Positions 48,851 to 57,110 of a stretch of DNA of 64,000 nt are shown piece after piece. Source of the DNA: EA-27 sp964396265 (GTDB taxonomy: Archaea; Thermoplasmatota; Thermoplasmata; RBG-16-68-12; EA-27); the NCBI GenBank assembly GCA_964396265.1, contig CAYNEM010000009.1:53339-117338 (forward strand). The letters run 5' to 3'. How positions within the stretch are numbered: the first letter of the stretch is position 1; every line of letters starts with the position of its first letter. The translations under genes were made by a program, and so were the position numbers. The notes under the pieces were generated by a model that saw only the letters and a list, made by a program, of their open reading frames with translations, was not told the DNA's origin and searched no databases.

Positions 48851-49476
48851 TCCGCGATCCCCCTCTGCACGTCCGAGAAGTCCCGGAACGGGACGCACTC
48901 TCGGCCATGTTCCCGGCACATTCGCTCGAGGTCCGCCTTCGCGAACACGAGGTCCGCCTCAAGGGCGGGGCAGATGTCCGAGATCCCGTTCCCCACGAAC
49001 GCGACCCGGTACCCCGCCGCGCGCAGCTCGAGGACGCGTTTCATCTTGCACGTGCCGCACAGCGTGCAGGTGGGGTCGGCGTACGGGTGCGCGAACTCGA
49101 TGCGGTCCCCGAGGAACGTCGCGGCGTTCGTCCGGAAGGGGACGTCGAGATTCCACATGCGGAGCAAGGGAGCGAGGTACACGTCGAACCCCTCGCTCAC
49201 GATCTCCACGTGGATGCCCTGCTCGCGACAGAAGGCAAGGAACGATGGGAACGTCGGGTCCAGCCTGGCGAGGCGTTCCGCGGCGGCGACCACCTGCTCG
49301 CGGGACGCTCGGACGAGATCGAACTCACGCCGCAAGGTCTCTCGCGTTCCGATCTGCCCGTGCTGCCTCTCGATCGCGAGCCACGCGTCTCCTGTGAACT
49401 CGTAGAGGAGGAGCTCCGCGACGTCTTCCTGCGTGATCGTGCCATCGAAGTCGGAAAGCACCGCGCGCAGGGCCAT
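48841..49476 (-). CDS. HAD-family phosphatase, MtnX/SerB-like
   Basis: A 211-residue HAD-IB phosphatase. The nucleophile motif is LSDFDGTITQED (Asp pair), motif III/IV is FVGNGISDICPALEADLVF, and there is a CTLCGTCK cluster in the cap/core region as in MtnX-type enzymes of methionine salvage. ATG 49476 is four bases after the ahcY stop, so it is in the same operon. A role in the methyl cycle (phosphate removal from a methylthio or nucleoside intermediate) fits the neighbours but is not proven by sequence. Confidence 0.82.
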   Translation of the reverse strand: MALRAVLSDFDGTITQEDVAELLLYEFTGDAWLAIERQHGQIGTRETLRREFDLVRASREQVVAAAERLARLDPTFPSFLAFCREQGIHVEIVSEGFDVYLAPLLRMWNLDVPFRTNAATFLGDRIEFAHPYADPTCTLCGTCKMKRVLELRAAGYRVAFVGNGISDICPALEADLVFAKADLERMCREHGRECVPFRDFSDVQRGIAEWR

Positions 49477-49480
49477 GCTC

Positions 49481-50713
49481 TCAGGTGCCTTCCGTCCACG
49501 ATCGCAGATAGGTCTTCTGCGCCGCGGTGAGCGAGTCGATGCCCACGCCCATCGCCTCGAGGGCCCGGCGGGCGACGGCCTCGTCGATGTCGCGGGGGAC
49601 GTCGTGGACGCGCGGCTCCATGCCCTTCCCGTGCTTTGCGAGGTGTTCCGCGCACAGGGCCTGGATCGAGAAGCTCATGTCCATGATCTCGACCGGGTGG
49701 CCCTGCCCCGCCGCCAGGTTCACCAGCCGTCCCTCGCCGATCACGTACACCTTCCGGTCCCCCTTCAACGTGTACTCGTCCACGAACTCGCGGACGCGTC
49801 GCTTCCTCGTGGACAGTTTCTCGAGGTCCACCATGGAGACCTCGACATTGAAGTGGCCCGCGTTCGCGAGGATGCACCCGTCCTTCAGGAGTCCGAGGTG
49901 TTTGGCGGTGATGACATCCTTGTCGCCCGTGGCCGTGACGATCAGGTCGGCACCCTTCGCGGCCTCCGTCATCGGCATGACCTCGAACCCGTCGAGCTTC
50001 GCCTCGATCGCCTTCACGGGGTCGACCTCCGTCACGAAGACGTGCGCCCCCATGCCCTTTGCCCTGGCAGCGATGCCGCGGCCGCACCACCCGTATCCCG
50101 CGACGACGAAACGCTTCCCCGCGAGCAGGAGGTTCGTGGCGGTCAGGATGCCGTCGATCGCGCTCTGCCCGGTCCCGTACCGGTTGTCGAACAGGTGCTT
50201 CATCTGCGCGTCGTTCACGTCGATCACGGGGAACGCGAGCTTCCCGTCGCGCTCCATCGCGCGGATGCGGTTTACGCCCGTCGTCGTCTCCTCGTTCGCG
50301 CCGATGACGTCCCCGAGGAGGTCGCGGCGGCGCGTGTGCAGTCGGTAGATGAGGTCGGCACCGTCGTCGATCACGAGGTTCGGCTTCAGGTCGAGGACCT
50401 TGTGGAGGTACTCGTCGTACTCCTTGTCCGACTCCCATTTCTTCGCGTAGACCTCGAGCCCGGCGTCCCTCAGCCCCGTGACGACGGCGTCGTCCGTGCT
50501 CAACGGATTGCACGAGGCGAGGCGGACCTGCGCTCCCGCGTCCCGGAGGGCGAGGGCAAGCACGCCCGTCTTCGCCTCCACGTGGAGGGCCATCCCGACG
50601 CGCACGCCCTTCAGCGACTTCCGTCTCATGAGATCGCGGCGGACCGCCGCCAAGACGGCCATGTGTTCGCGTGCCCACTCGAGGCGGTTCTTCCCTTGCT
50701 CAAGGGCGTCGGC
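49481..50713 (-). CDS. ahcY: S-adenosylhomocysteine hydrolase
   Basis: A 410-residue NAD-dependent enzyme splitting SAH to adenosine and homocysteine. It shows RLEWAREHMAVL, ALHVEAKTGVLALAL, NPLSTDDAVV, EETTTGVNRI, FVVAGYGWCGRGIAARAKG (NAD loop) and DGCILANAGHFNVEVSM. It lacks the C-terminal Lys/Tyr extension of the eukaryotic enzyme, as is usual in archaea. The start GTG 50713 is about 31 bases after CCATAAGAAGG. It leads the operon with the HAD phosphatase and PfkB kinase. Confidence 0.96.
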   Translation of the reverse strand, partial: ADALEQGKNRLEWAREHMAVLAAVRRDLMRRKSLKGVRVGMALHVEAKTGVLALALRDAGAQVRLASCNPLSTDDAVVTGLRDAGLEVYAKKWESDKEYDEYLHKVLDLKPNLVIDDGADLIYRLHTRRRDLLGDVIGANEETTTGVNRIRAMERDGKLAFPVIDVNDAQMKHLFDNRYGTGQSAIDGILTATNLLLAGKRFVVAGYGWCGRGIAARAKGMGAHVFVTEVDPVKAIEAKLDGFEVMPMTEAAKGADLIVTATGDKDVITAKHLGLLKDGCILANAGHFNVEVSMVDLEKLSTRKRRVREFVDEYTLKGDRKVYVIGEGRLVNLAAGQGHPVEIMDMSFSIQALCAEHLAKHGKGMEPRVHDVPRDIDEAVARRALEAMGVGIDSLTAAQKTYLRSWTEGT

Positions 50714-50753
50714 CACGCGGGCGCCGATGCGCCGCGCCCTTCTTATGGTTTCG

Positions 50754-53141
50754 CTACGGCTTGCGCGCGACCCATTTGCGCCGCTGCCACGCACCGTACA
50801 GCGCCGCGAGCGTGGCGACGACGGCGACCATCGTGATCGTGTCGAGCGCGGGCGTCCTCGGGGCGTTCCCTGGGGGTCGGGCGAGCACCTCGAGGCTCGT
50901 CACCGCCGTCGCGTTCGCGTATCCCGGGAGGGAGACCGTGGCGGTGATGAGGAAGCGAACGAGGGACTTCGTGTCGCCGGAGAACGTCGCCTCGTACATC
51001 CCGCTGGAGTCCGTCGTCCCCGTCGCGACGTCGACGACTCCGCCGAGGCCGGAAGGGGACACTTCGAACGATACGGTCGCCCCCGCAACGACGCTCGCGT
51101 TGTCGCGGTCCCGCACGACGATCCGCACGATCGTCTCGTTCCCGGAGTCGAGGATGGTGGCCCCCTTCGCGAGGCTGATCGTGAACTCCCGCGGCGACGC
51201 GTGGACGGTGATTGTCGTGGCTGCGGTCGAGCCCGCATACCCGGCCTTGGAAGCCTCCGCCGTGATGACGACGTCCTGGTCGGACGTCACCTCCGCCGCC
51301 GTGAGGGTCGTCCGGAACTGCCCGGAGGCGTCCGTGATCCCTGATTGCACGGAGAAGCCGGCGCCCTCGAGCCAGACGCTCGCCGACGGAACGGGGTTGC
51401 CCTCCCGGTCCCGCGCGCGCACGGTGATTGTCGTGGTCTCGCGCGACCGGAGGCCGTTGTCGAGGGCCTCCACCGTCACGATCAGAGGACCGCGCTGCGT
51501 CACGTGGGCTCCCGTCAGCGACCAGTGGTTGACGACGCCGCCAAGTTCCGCGGACCACTCTTGGAACTCCAATCGGTCGAGCGCGTTGACGCTCTGGAAG
51601 TGCACGATGGGGGCGATGGGCGCGTTCACGGCAATCCAACCCTCCGCGTCGAACACCGCCTGGCGGCGGACCGCGGGATCGATCGCGTCGCGCGCGACCT
51701 CGAGGACCGCGTCGAGCTCGGGCGAAACGAGGTTGACGACGTTCGCGCTCCCGGTGGAATGGAACATGTCGAACAGGAACGACGGCTCGCCGCGCGCGTC
51801 CCCGATATCGACGAAGAGGTCGTAGGCGCCCGAGGCCACAATCGCGCGGAGGTCCGCGGGCGTGTGCTCCTCCTGAGTGATGTTGATGCCGATCGCTTGG
51901 AACTTCGTGATCAGGTCGAGATACTTCGCGACGCGCGGGTCGTTCGGCTTGTCGTACGTGAGGACCGTGAACCCGAACGGCAGACCGTCGGGATCGTCCC
52001 GCCAGCCGTCGCTGTCACGGTCCAGATACCCCGCGGCGTTGAGGAATTGGTTCACGGCCTCGAGCGTCGGGACGGCGGTCGTGCCCGAGACCGTGCGCGG
52101 CACGCGGTACCTCGGGACGCTCGCGTTGAACCACGCCTCGTTCGCCGGGGAGACCGGCGAGTCCGCGATGTCCGTCCCCGCCTCGATCGCCCCCCCGAAG
52201 GTCCCCGCGATTAGGTCGCGGTCGAGGGCGCGGGAGAGGGCCTGGCGCAGCGGAGGGTCGTCCAGGGGCGCCCGCTGCGTGTTCATCCCCAGGTAGAGGA
52301 ACCGGAGTCCCGGCGACTCGACGGTCCCGAGGTGCGGGAGCAACCTCTTGTCGTCTAGGAGCGTGCGGTTCTGCCCGGGTCCGAAGCCCCCGAAGCCGTC
52401 GACGCAGTCCCGCGGCGTGTTCAAGTCGGAGGTGGTCACCGGCCAGCCGATCAGATCCACGTCCCGGAACATGAGGGCGCATCCCGCGTCGTCCTGGCGC
52501 GTGGTCCCGTTCGGGTTCAGCGCGAACGTGTGCGGGAAGCGGAACTCGAGGCGGTCGAAGTACGGGCGACCGGCCCAGTGCTGCGGATTCGCCGTGAGTC
52601 CGAGTGCGCCCGCGACCGGGTTCGGCGACGCGTACGGACCGCTCGGGGTGGTCGTGAAGGCGCTGTCCTTCCACGCGATGGGCAGCGTGGCGCCGTTCCC
52701 GAGGAAGTCGCCGCCGCCGGACGTGAACGTGAACCTCACCGTGTCCGCGTCGACCGTGGCCGCCGCGACGCCGGATACGAGGCCGTTCGCCGCGTGCCGC
52801 TGATACGACCAGAGGACGTCCTGCGCGTCCATCGGCGTGCCGTCCCACCAGTTCGCGCCCCGGAGGTCGAACGTGATCGTGCTCGCGCCTGCGTTCGGCG
52901 TCCAGCTGTTTGCGAGGGATCCCACGGGGACATGGTCCGGCCCGATGCGTAAGAGCGACTCGTAGACGACCCCCTGCACGAGGCGGTTCGTGAGGAATTG
53001 TGCGGGATCGAGGTCCGGGGCCGCGGGCAGCGCCACGCGAAGGTCGCCCCCGTACCGCCCGCCTGGCGGTAGGTTCTGCGCCGCCACCGGCATGGCCGCG
53101 ATGAACGCAAGCATGACGCAAACGACGGCCGCCCTGCGCAC
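50754..53141 (-). CDS. peptide/nickel-type ABC solute-binding protein with Ig-like domains and membrane anchor
   Basis: A 795-residue protein. A signal peptide (VCVMLAFIAAMPVAA) is followed by an SBP_bac_5 (OppA/DppA-type) domain (about 30-540; ANSWTPNAGASTITFDLRGA, PLRQALSRALDRDLIAG). Then come two Ig-like/Big-type beta domains (about 545-655 and 660-755, each with the T-D-S/A-S-G-x-F/Y turn) and one C-terminal membrane helix (TITMVAVVATLAALYGAW). No permease or ATPase gene is adjacent, so it is an orphan receptor. GTG 53141 has GGGGAG upstream and TATAAAA at 53191-53197. Confidence 0.88.
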   Translation of the reverse strand: MRRAAVVCVMLAFIAAMPVAAQNLPPGGRYGGDLRVALPAAPDLDPAQFLTNRLVQGVVYESLLRIGPDHVPVGSLANSWTPNAGASTITFDLRGANWWDGTPMDAQDVLWSYQRHAANGLVSGVAAATVDADTVRFTFTSGGGDFLGNGATLPIAWKDSAFTTTPSGPYASPNPVAGALGLTANPQHWAGRPYFDRLEFRFPHTFALNPNGTTRQDDAGCALMFRDVDLIGWPVTTSDLNTPRDCVDGFGGFGPGQNRTLLDDKRLLPHLGTVESPGLRFLYLGMNTQRAPLDDPPLRQALSRALDRDLIAGTFGGAIEAGTDIADSPVSPANEAWFNASVPRYRVPRTVSGTTAVPTLEAVNQFLNAAGYLDRDSDGWRDDPDGLPFGFTVLTYDKPNDPRVAKYLDLITKFQAIGINITQEEHTPADLRAIVASGAYDLFVDIGDARGEPSFLFDMFHSTGSANVVNLVSPELDAVLEVARDAIDPAVRRQAVFDAEGWIAVNAPIAPIVHFQSVNALDRLEFQEWSAELGGVVNHWSLTGAHVTQRGPLIVTVEALDNGLRSRETTTITVRARDREGNPVPSASVWLEGAGFSVQSGITDASGQFRTTLTAAEVTSDQDVVITAEASKAGYAGSTAATTITVHASPREFTISLAKGATILDSGNETIVRIVVRDRDNASVVAGATVSFEVSPSGLGGVVDVATGTTDSSGMYEATFSGDTKSLVRFLITATVSLPGYANATAVTSLEVLARPPGNAPRTPALDTITMVAVVATLAALYGAWQRRKWVARKP

Positions 53142-53217
53142 GGTCTCCCCTGCCCCAACCCGGAGCAGTCGTCCAGTAGGGGTCTGGGCGTTTTATAGGT
53201 TGTCCCGGGACGTCGGG

Positions 53218-54468
53218 TCAGAACGCGATCTTCATCCCGCCAACCGGTCCGGACACGACCCACGAGCACGCGTCGGGGTCGAAACACGCGATGGACTTCT
53301 TGCGGACGAGGTCAGGGTCAATCGCACGGACGAGGGAGGGGTACCGCGCGAGGAAGTCCGCACCCAGGGCGTGGTACTCGACATCGTGCAGGAAGCCCGC
53401 ATACTCCGGGTTGCGCTCGAGGGCGACCTGCAGCGCGCCGACGAGGTGCGTCTTCCCGTCCCGGATCTCCTGCTCTGTGAACGGCTCCTTTTCCAGCCGC
53501 CGGGCCTCCGCGCGGATGGCCTTGACGGCCTTGGCGAGGTTCTTCGGGTTCACGCCCGCGCTCACGGACCAATGGCCGCCGGCGAGGCGCGCGTCGAGGG
53601 AGCTGAACGAGTAGTACGCGAGGCCGAGGGTGTCGCGGATGGACGTGCCGAGGCGGCCGTACAGACCGATGCGGCCGAACAGCAGGTTCCCGAGGTTGAG
53701 CGCGTAGTAGTCGGGGTGCGCCCGCGGAACGGCGACGCGTCCCGCGACGAAGTCCGCCTGAGACTTGTGCGGCATCGGGATCACCGCGCTCGTCCGCGCC
53801 GCCGGGATCGGTGCGGGCAGGGGTCTTGGCGGCGAACCCCCCTCGAGCTCCTCGAACGCGGGCGCGACGATGCCCTCGAACGCCGCCGCGTCGAGGTCCC
53901 CGCTGAACGCGAACACCATGCCCGACGCGCCGCCGTGCGATCCGAAGAACGCGCGGACGGATTTCGGCTGCACCTTCCGTGCGGATGCCTCATCCCCCTT
54001 CGGGTCGCGCCCGTACGGGTGTTTCTTCGAATACACGAGTTCGTTGAGTCTCCGCGTTGCGGCGCGTCGCGTGTCGTCCTGCTGTGCCCGGATATCGCCG
54101 AGCACCTCTCCTCGGACTTTCTCGAGCTCTGCCTCCGGGAACGCGGGCGACGAAAGCGACTCGGTCAGGAGGCGCAGGGTGGGCTTCAGGGTCTCCGGTG
54201 TGCAGCGGCCATGGACCGCGATGGACTCCTCCGAGTTCGAACTCGAGAGCGCGGCCCCCAGGTCCTCGATCGCGTCGCTCATCTTGGCGGCGCTGCGTTT
54301 CGTCGTCCCCCGGAACAGGAGGCGCCCGGCGAACTCCGCGACGCCGGGCGGACCGTAGGCGGCCCCTGCGCGGACGCTCCCCCGGAGAGCGATGGAGGGG
54401 TTCGAGTGGTCCTCACGGAGCATGAGCACCGCACCGTTGTCCAGTGCGAGCCGCGTGAGGTCGCTCAC
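53218..54468 (-). CDS. M16-family protein lacking the zinc site
   Basis: A 416-residue M16B-type protein. At the place of the HxxEH zinc motif it reads AEFAGRLLFRGT, so both His and the Glu are gone; it cannot be a zinc protease on its own. The rest of the fold is kept, including FAFSGDLDAAAFEGI and the LYGRLGTSIRDTLGLAYYS block. In bacterial PqqL/MPP-type pairs one active and one inactive subunit form a heterodimer, and the active partner lies directly upstream with a GTGA overlap. GTG 54468 is the start. Confidence 0.85.
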   Translation of the reverse strand: MSDLTRLALDNGAVLMLREDHSNPSIALRGSVRAGAAYGPPGVAEFAGRLLFRGTTKRSAAKMSDAIEDLGAALSSSNSEESIAVHGRCTPETLKPTLRLLTESLSSPAFPEAELEKVRGEVLGDIRAQQDDTRRAATRRLNELVYSKKHPYGRDPKGDEASARKVQPKSVRAFFGSHGGASGMVFAFSGDLDAAAFEGIVAPAFEELEGGSPPRPLPAPIPAARTSAVIPMPHKSQADFVAGRVAVPRAHPDYYALNLGNLLFGRIGLYGRLGTSIRDTLGLAYYSFSSLDARLAGGHWSVSAGVNPKNLAKAVKAIRAEARRLEKEPFTEQEIRDGKTHLVGALQVALERNPEYAGFLHDVEYHALGADFLARYPSLVRAIDPDLVRKKSIACFDPDACSWVVSGPVGGMKIAF

Positions 54469-55742
54469 CCCGCCTGCCTCCGCGCCAGGAACGTGCACAC
54501 GGTGCGACGGTCCTCGCTCAGGTACGCGTCGGCGACGCGCTGGACGTCCTCCGCCGTGATGGACTGGCATCGCTCTAAGAGGGCGTCGAGGAGGCGGTGG
54601 CTCGCGACGACCTCGAACCACGTGAGCAGGAGCGCCTTCGCGGTCGGCCCGTCCCTTTCGTACGCATGCCAGACGCGGATCTGACGGAGGGCCCGCGCCA
54701 TCTCGGTCCTCGTCGGCGGCTTCTTCCGGAGTCCCTCGGTGACCGCGATCGCCGTGCGCTCCACCTTCGCGGGGTCCACGCCTTCCCGGACGGTGGCCTC
54801 GACGACGAACAAGCCCGGGTCGCGCCGCAACGCGTGCTGCGCGCTGACGTCCGTGGCGAGCTTCGCGTCTACGAGGCCGCGGTACAGGCGGTTGCTGCGG
54901 GAAACGAAGGGGCCGCCGAGGAAGCCGACCCCGTGCCAGCCGCCGAGCACCGCCTGGAGGACGAGGAGGGGCGCGGTGTCCGCGTGCGCGAGCTCCGGGA
55001 CGCGATAGCCGACCATGAGATGGTCCTGCGTGCCTGCGCGGCGGATCACGCCGCGTCGCTCGCCCTCCTGCGGCGCCTCCGTCACCGCCAATGGCGCGGG
55101 CTGCTCCTCGGGACGGAACGCGCCGAAGTGCGCCTCGACCTTGCGCATCGCGTCCTCCTCCGAGAACGCGCCCGCAATCGTGAGGACCGCGTTGTTCGGC
55201 GCGTAGTGCAGGCGGTAGTAATCGTAAAGCTCGTCGCGCTGGATGCGCTCGAGGTCCGTCTTCCACCCGATCACGGGCCAGTGGTACGGGTGCGCGTGGA
55301 ACGCGAGGTGCCACAGCTCCTCGGACAGGAGCACCTTCGGGTTGTTCTCGCCGCCCTCGCGCTCGCTGATGATCACGCCCCGCTCGGCCTCCGTCTCCTG
55401 CGGGTCGAAGGCCGCGTTGCGCATGCGTTCCGCCTCGATCATCAGTGCCGTGTCGAGGTGGTCCGGCCCGAGCGTCTCGAAGTAGATCGTGAAGTCCGTA
55501 TCGGTGAACCCGTTGAACTTGCCGCCAATGCGGCCGACGATCGCGTCGATGTCGCCCTTCTTTAGAGCCCCGCCGCCCTTGAACAGCATGTGCTCGACCC
55601 AGTGCGTGGCGCCCGTGATCCCCGGCCGCTCGTTCCGCGAGCCCACCTTGTACCCGACCCACACGGCGACCGCGGGTGCCTCTGGCATGGGGTGCAGAAG
55701 GACGGTGAGGCCGTTGTCCAGCGTGTGCGCGACGGTGGCCAT
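54465..55742 (-). CDS. M16-family zinc metallopeptidase
   Basis: A 425-residue active M16B protease. The inverted zinc motif HWVEH is at about residues 46-50 (ATHWVEHMLFKGG), with the distal Glu in the TEAERGVIISEREGGENN region about 75 residues later, as in the family. The start is ATG 55742, with TTATTTATG centred about 38 bases upstream and GGGGGAG before it; a longer frame to 55829 would run through the promoter. It heads the operon with the degenerate M16 partner. It probably degrades short peptides. Confidence 0.92.
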   Translation of the reverse strand: MATVAHTLDNGLTVLLHPMPEAPAVAVWVGYKVGSRNERPGITGATHWVEHMLFKGGGALKKGDIDAIVGRIGGKFNGFTDTDFTIYFETLGPDHLDTALMIEAERMRNAAFDPQETEAERGVIISEREGGENNPKVLLSEELWHLAFHAHPYHWPVIGWKTDLERIQRDELYDYYRLHYAPNNAVLTIAGAFSEEDAMRKVEAHFGAFRPEEQPAPLAVTEAPQEGERRGVIRRAGTQDHLMVGYRVPELAHADTAPLLVLQAVLGGWHGVGFLGGPFVSRSNRLYRGLVDAKLATDVSAQHALRRDPGLFVVEATVREGVDPAKVERTAIAVTEGLRKKPPTRTEMARALRQIRVWHAYERDGPTAKALLLTWFEVVASHRLLDALLERCQSITAEDVQRVADAYLSEDRRTVCTFLARRQAG

Positions 55743-55842
55743 GAACTCCCCCGGGGTTGGCGGCGATGGTCCGCGCATAAATAAGGCTTTAGAAGGGTTC
55801 GAAGGAAACCGGCCGTACATGCACGCCAAGCGTTGAACTAGG

Positions 55843-55850
55843 TTTATATT
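55843..55850 (+). promoter_or_regulatory. TATA box of the winged-helix/RelE-like module
   Basis: TTTATATT is centred about 26 bases before GTG 55873, the exact leaderless distance, and is followed directly by a palindrome. Confidence 0.6.
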
Positions 55851-55857
55851 GCATGTC

Positions 55858-55869
55858 TGTCATATGACA
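55858..55869. promoter_or_regulatory. 12-bp palindrome between TATA and start of the winged-helix gene
   Basis: TGTCATATGACA is a perfect palindrome, with two more matching pairs outside (G55/C72 and T56/A71). It spans the expected transcription start, so a bound protein would block initiation. The adjacent winged-helix protein is the likely ligand. Confidence 0.6.
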
Positions 55870-55872
55870 TAC

Positions 55873-56169
55873 GTGTCGCCTCTGTTGGCTCCGAAGGACT
55901 GGCCCGGCCCGTCGCCCCTCCTGAGGACGGTTCACGAGGTCGAAAGGATACTTCGCGCCGCACAGACGCGTGATGAGGGTCCTCTTCGGCTCGCAGAGAT
56001 CAAGCGCAGGCTGGGGGCGAAGAGCATCCGTCATTCCACCGTGCGGTCCTGCATCGAGGAATTGAAGCGCTTCAACCTCGTTGCAGAGGATCCGAAGCGC
56101 GGTGTGATGTGGGTCCTGCATGAAGACCCAGCGTTCTGGAATGCCATGGGGTTCATCCGTCTGCGGTAG
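55873..56169 (+). CDS. winged-helix protein, candidate antitoxin/repressor
   Basis: A 98-residue protein. The N-terminus is Pro-rich, then comes a helical start (LLRTVHEVERILRAA), a recognition-type helix pair (LRLAEIKRRLGAKSIRHSTV, SCIEELKRFNLV) and a wing ending MWVLHEDPAFW. The start GTG 55873 is fixed by the TATA box 26 bases upstream; ATG 55864 and TTG 55849 fall between the TATA and the start. It is followed after 17 bases by a RelE/ParE-like gene. In type II toxin-antitoxin operons the first gene usually encodes the DNA-binding antitoxin. Confidence 0.72.
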   Translation: MSPLLAPKDWPGPSPLLRTVHEVERILRAAQTRDEGPLRLAEIKRRLGAKSIRHSTVRSCIEELKRFNLVAEDPKRGVMWVLHEDPAFWNAMGFIRLR

Positions 56170-56186
56170 CCCTTGGGAGCAGGAAT

Positions 56187-56483
56187 GTGGCGACGGCGAT
56201 TGTCAGCGTGAACGAGCGAGAATTCCAAGCCGCGGACTCAGTCCGGCGGCGGGGAATCCGACGACTCGCGGATCGTCTCGCAGTCGAGCCCTACTTCGGG
56301 GATCGAATTCCGCGCCGCCGCGTCCCGAAGCCCTTCCAATCCCTCCCGAATCTGTTCCGCACCGAGCTGTCCGGAGGTTGGAGAGCCCTGTACACGGTGG
56401 CCGGTGCGCAGGCGGAGCATCTTGAGGTTCGGATTCTGTGGATCGGGGACCACAAGCGCTACGACCGCCTGTTCGGCTATTGA
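56187..56483 (+). CDS. RelE/ParE-superfamily toxin-like protein
   Basis: A 98-residue protein with the RelE/ParE-type fold: an N-terminal helix pair (EREFQAADSVRRRGIRRLAD), a basic middle (PRRRVPKPFQSLPNLF), the strand LSGGWRALYTVAG and the final VRILWIGDHKRYDRLFGY, matching the R-x-x-Y and I-x-x-H-K-x-Y-x-R-x-F/Y blocks of the family. It would be an mRNA-cleaving or gyrase-type toxin, if active. It follows the winged-helix gene in the same transcript. GTG 56187 has GGGAGCAGG upstream. Confidence 0.75.
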   Translation: MATAIVSVNEREFQAADSVRRRGIRRLADRLAVEPYFGDRIPRRRVPKPFQSLPNLFRTELSGGWRALYTVAGAQAEHLEVRILWIGDHKRYDRLFGY

Positions 56484-56486
56484 AGG

Positions 56487-57029
56487 TCATCCCGCGGGCG
56501 TCCCGCAATACGGGCACGCCTTCCAATCCGCCGCCAGGCCCGCGCCGCACTTCGCACACGTCTTGGCGGCGGGCACAGGCACGGGGGGCATGACCGCGTA
56601 CGGCGTCCCGAACGGCGGGGCGGTCGCGTACAAAGGATAGCTGGGCCTCGCCGTGGCCTGCCACAGGAGCTGCCAGAAGTTCGCCATGAGCGCGTTCGCC
56701 TCGTTCTCGTACTCGGACCACGAGATCGCGCCGCCGACGGCCGCCACGGGGAAGAACACGACCGCCGCCACGGCGCCGCCGACCGCGCCCTCATCCGTGA
56801 GCCGCGCACGGAACCCGAGGTCGACGTACAGCGCGTCGCTCGCGTCGAGGAACCGCACGTCGATCTCCCGCCGCAGGCCGATCTTGGAGTACACGGAGGA
56901 GCCGGTGAAGTGTCCGGGGCCGACGTGGTAGAGGGCGAAGCCCGCGCGCTGCCACCAGTCCCACGCCTTCGCCCACACCGCCTCCGCCTTGGCGCCCGGG
57001 ATCACGCGGTAGTCCCGCTTTTCGAACAT
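56487..57029 (-). CDS. protein with glycine-rich hydrophobic hairpin and C-terminal zinc ribbon
   Basis: A 180-residue protein. The N-terminal 95 residues are an alpha/beta domain (VIPGAKAEAVWAKAWDWWQR; RREIDVRFLDASDALYVDL). A hydrophobic Gly/Ala/Val stretch follows (EGAVGGAVAAVVFFPVAAVG), then a Tyr/Pro-rich linker and a zinc ribbon (CAKCGAGLAADWKACPYCG). ATG 57029 is about 28 bases after GCCTTATCG. It may be membrane-associated. No family recognised. Confidence 0.6.
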   Translation of the reverse strand: MFEKRDYRVIPGAKAEAVWAKAWDWWQRAGFALYHVGPGHFTGSSVYSKIGLRREIDVRFLDASDALYVDLGFRARLTDEGAVGGAVAAVVFFPVAAVGGAISWSEYENEANALMANFWQLLWQATARPSYPLYATAPPFGTPYAVMPPVPVPAAKTCAKCGAGLAADWKACPYCGTPAG

Positions 57030-57110
57030 GCGGTCACCATGCTCGCGGGATGTCGATAAGGCTTCCGTCCGTTCGGAACATTCTTGGCGGCGGATGCGTT
57101 TGGTGGATCT

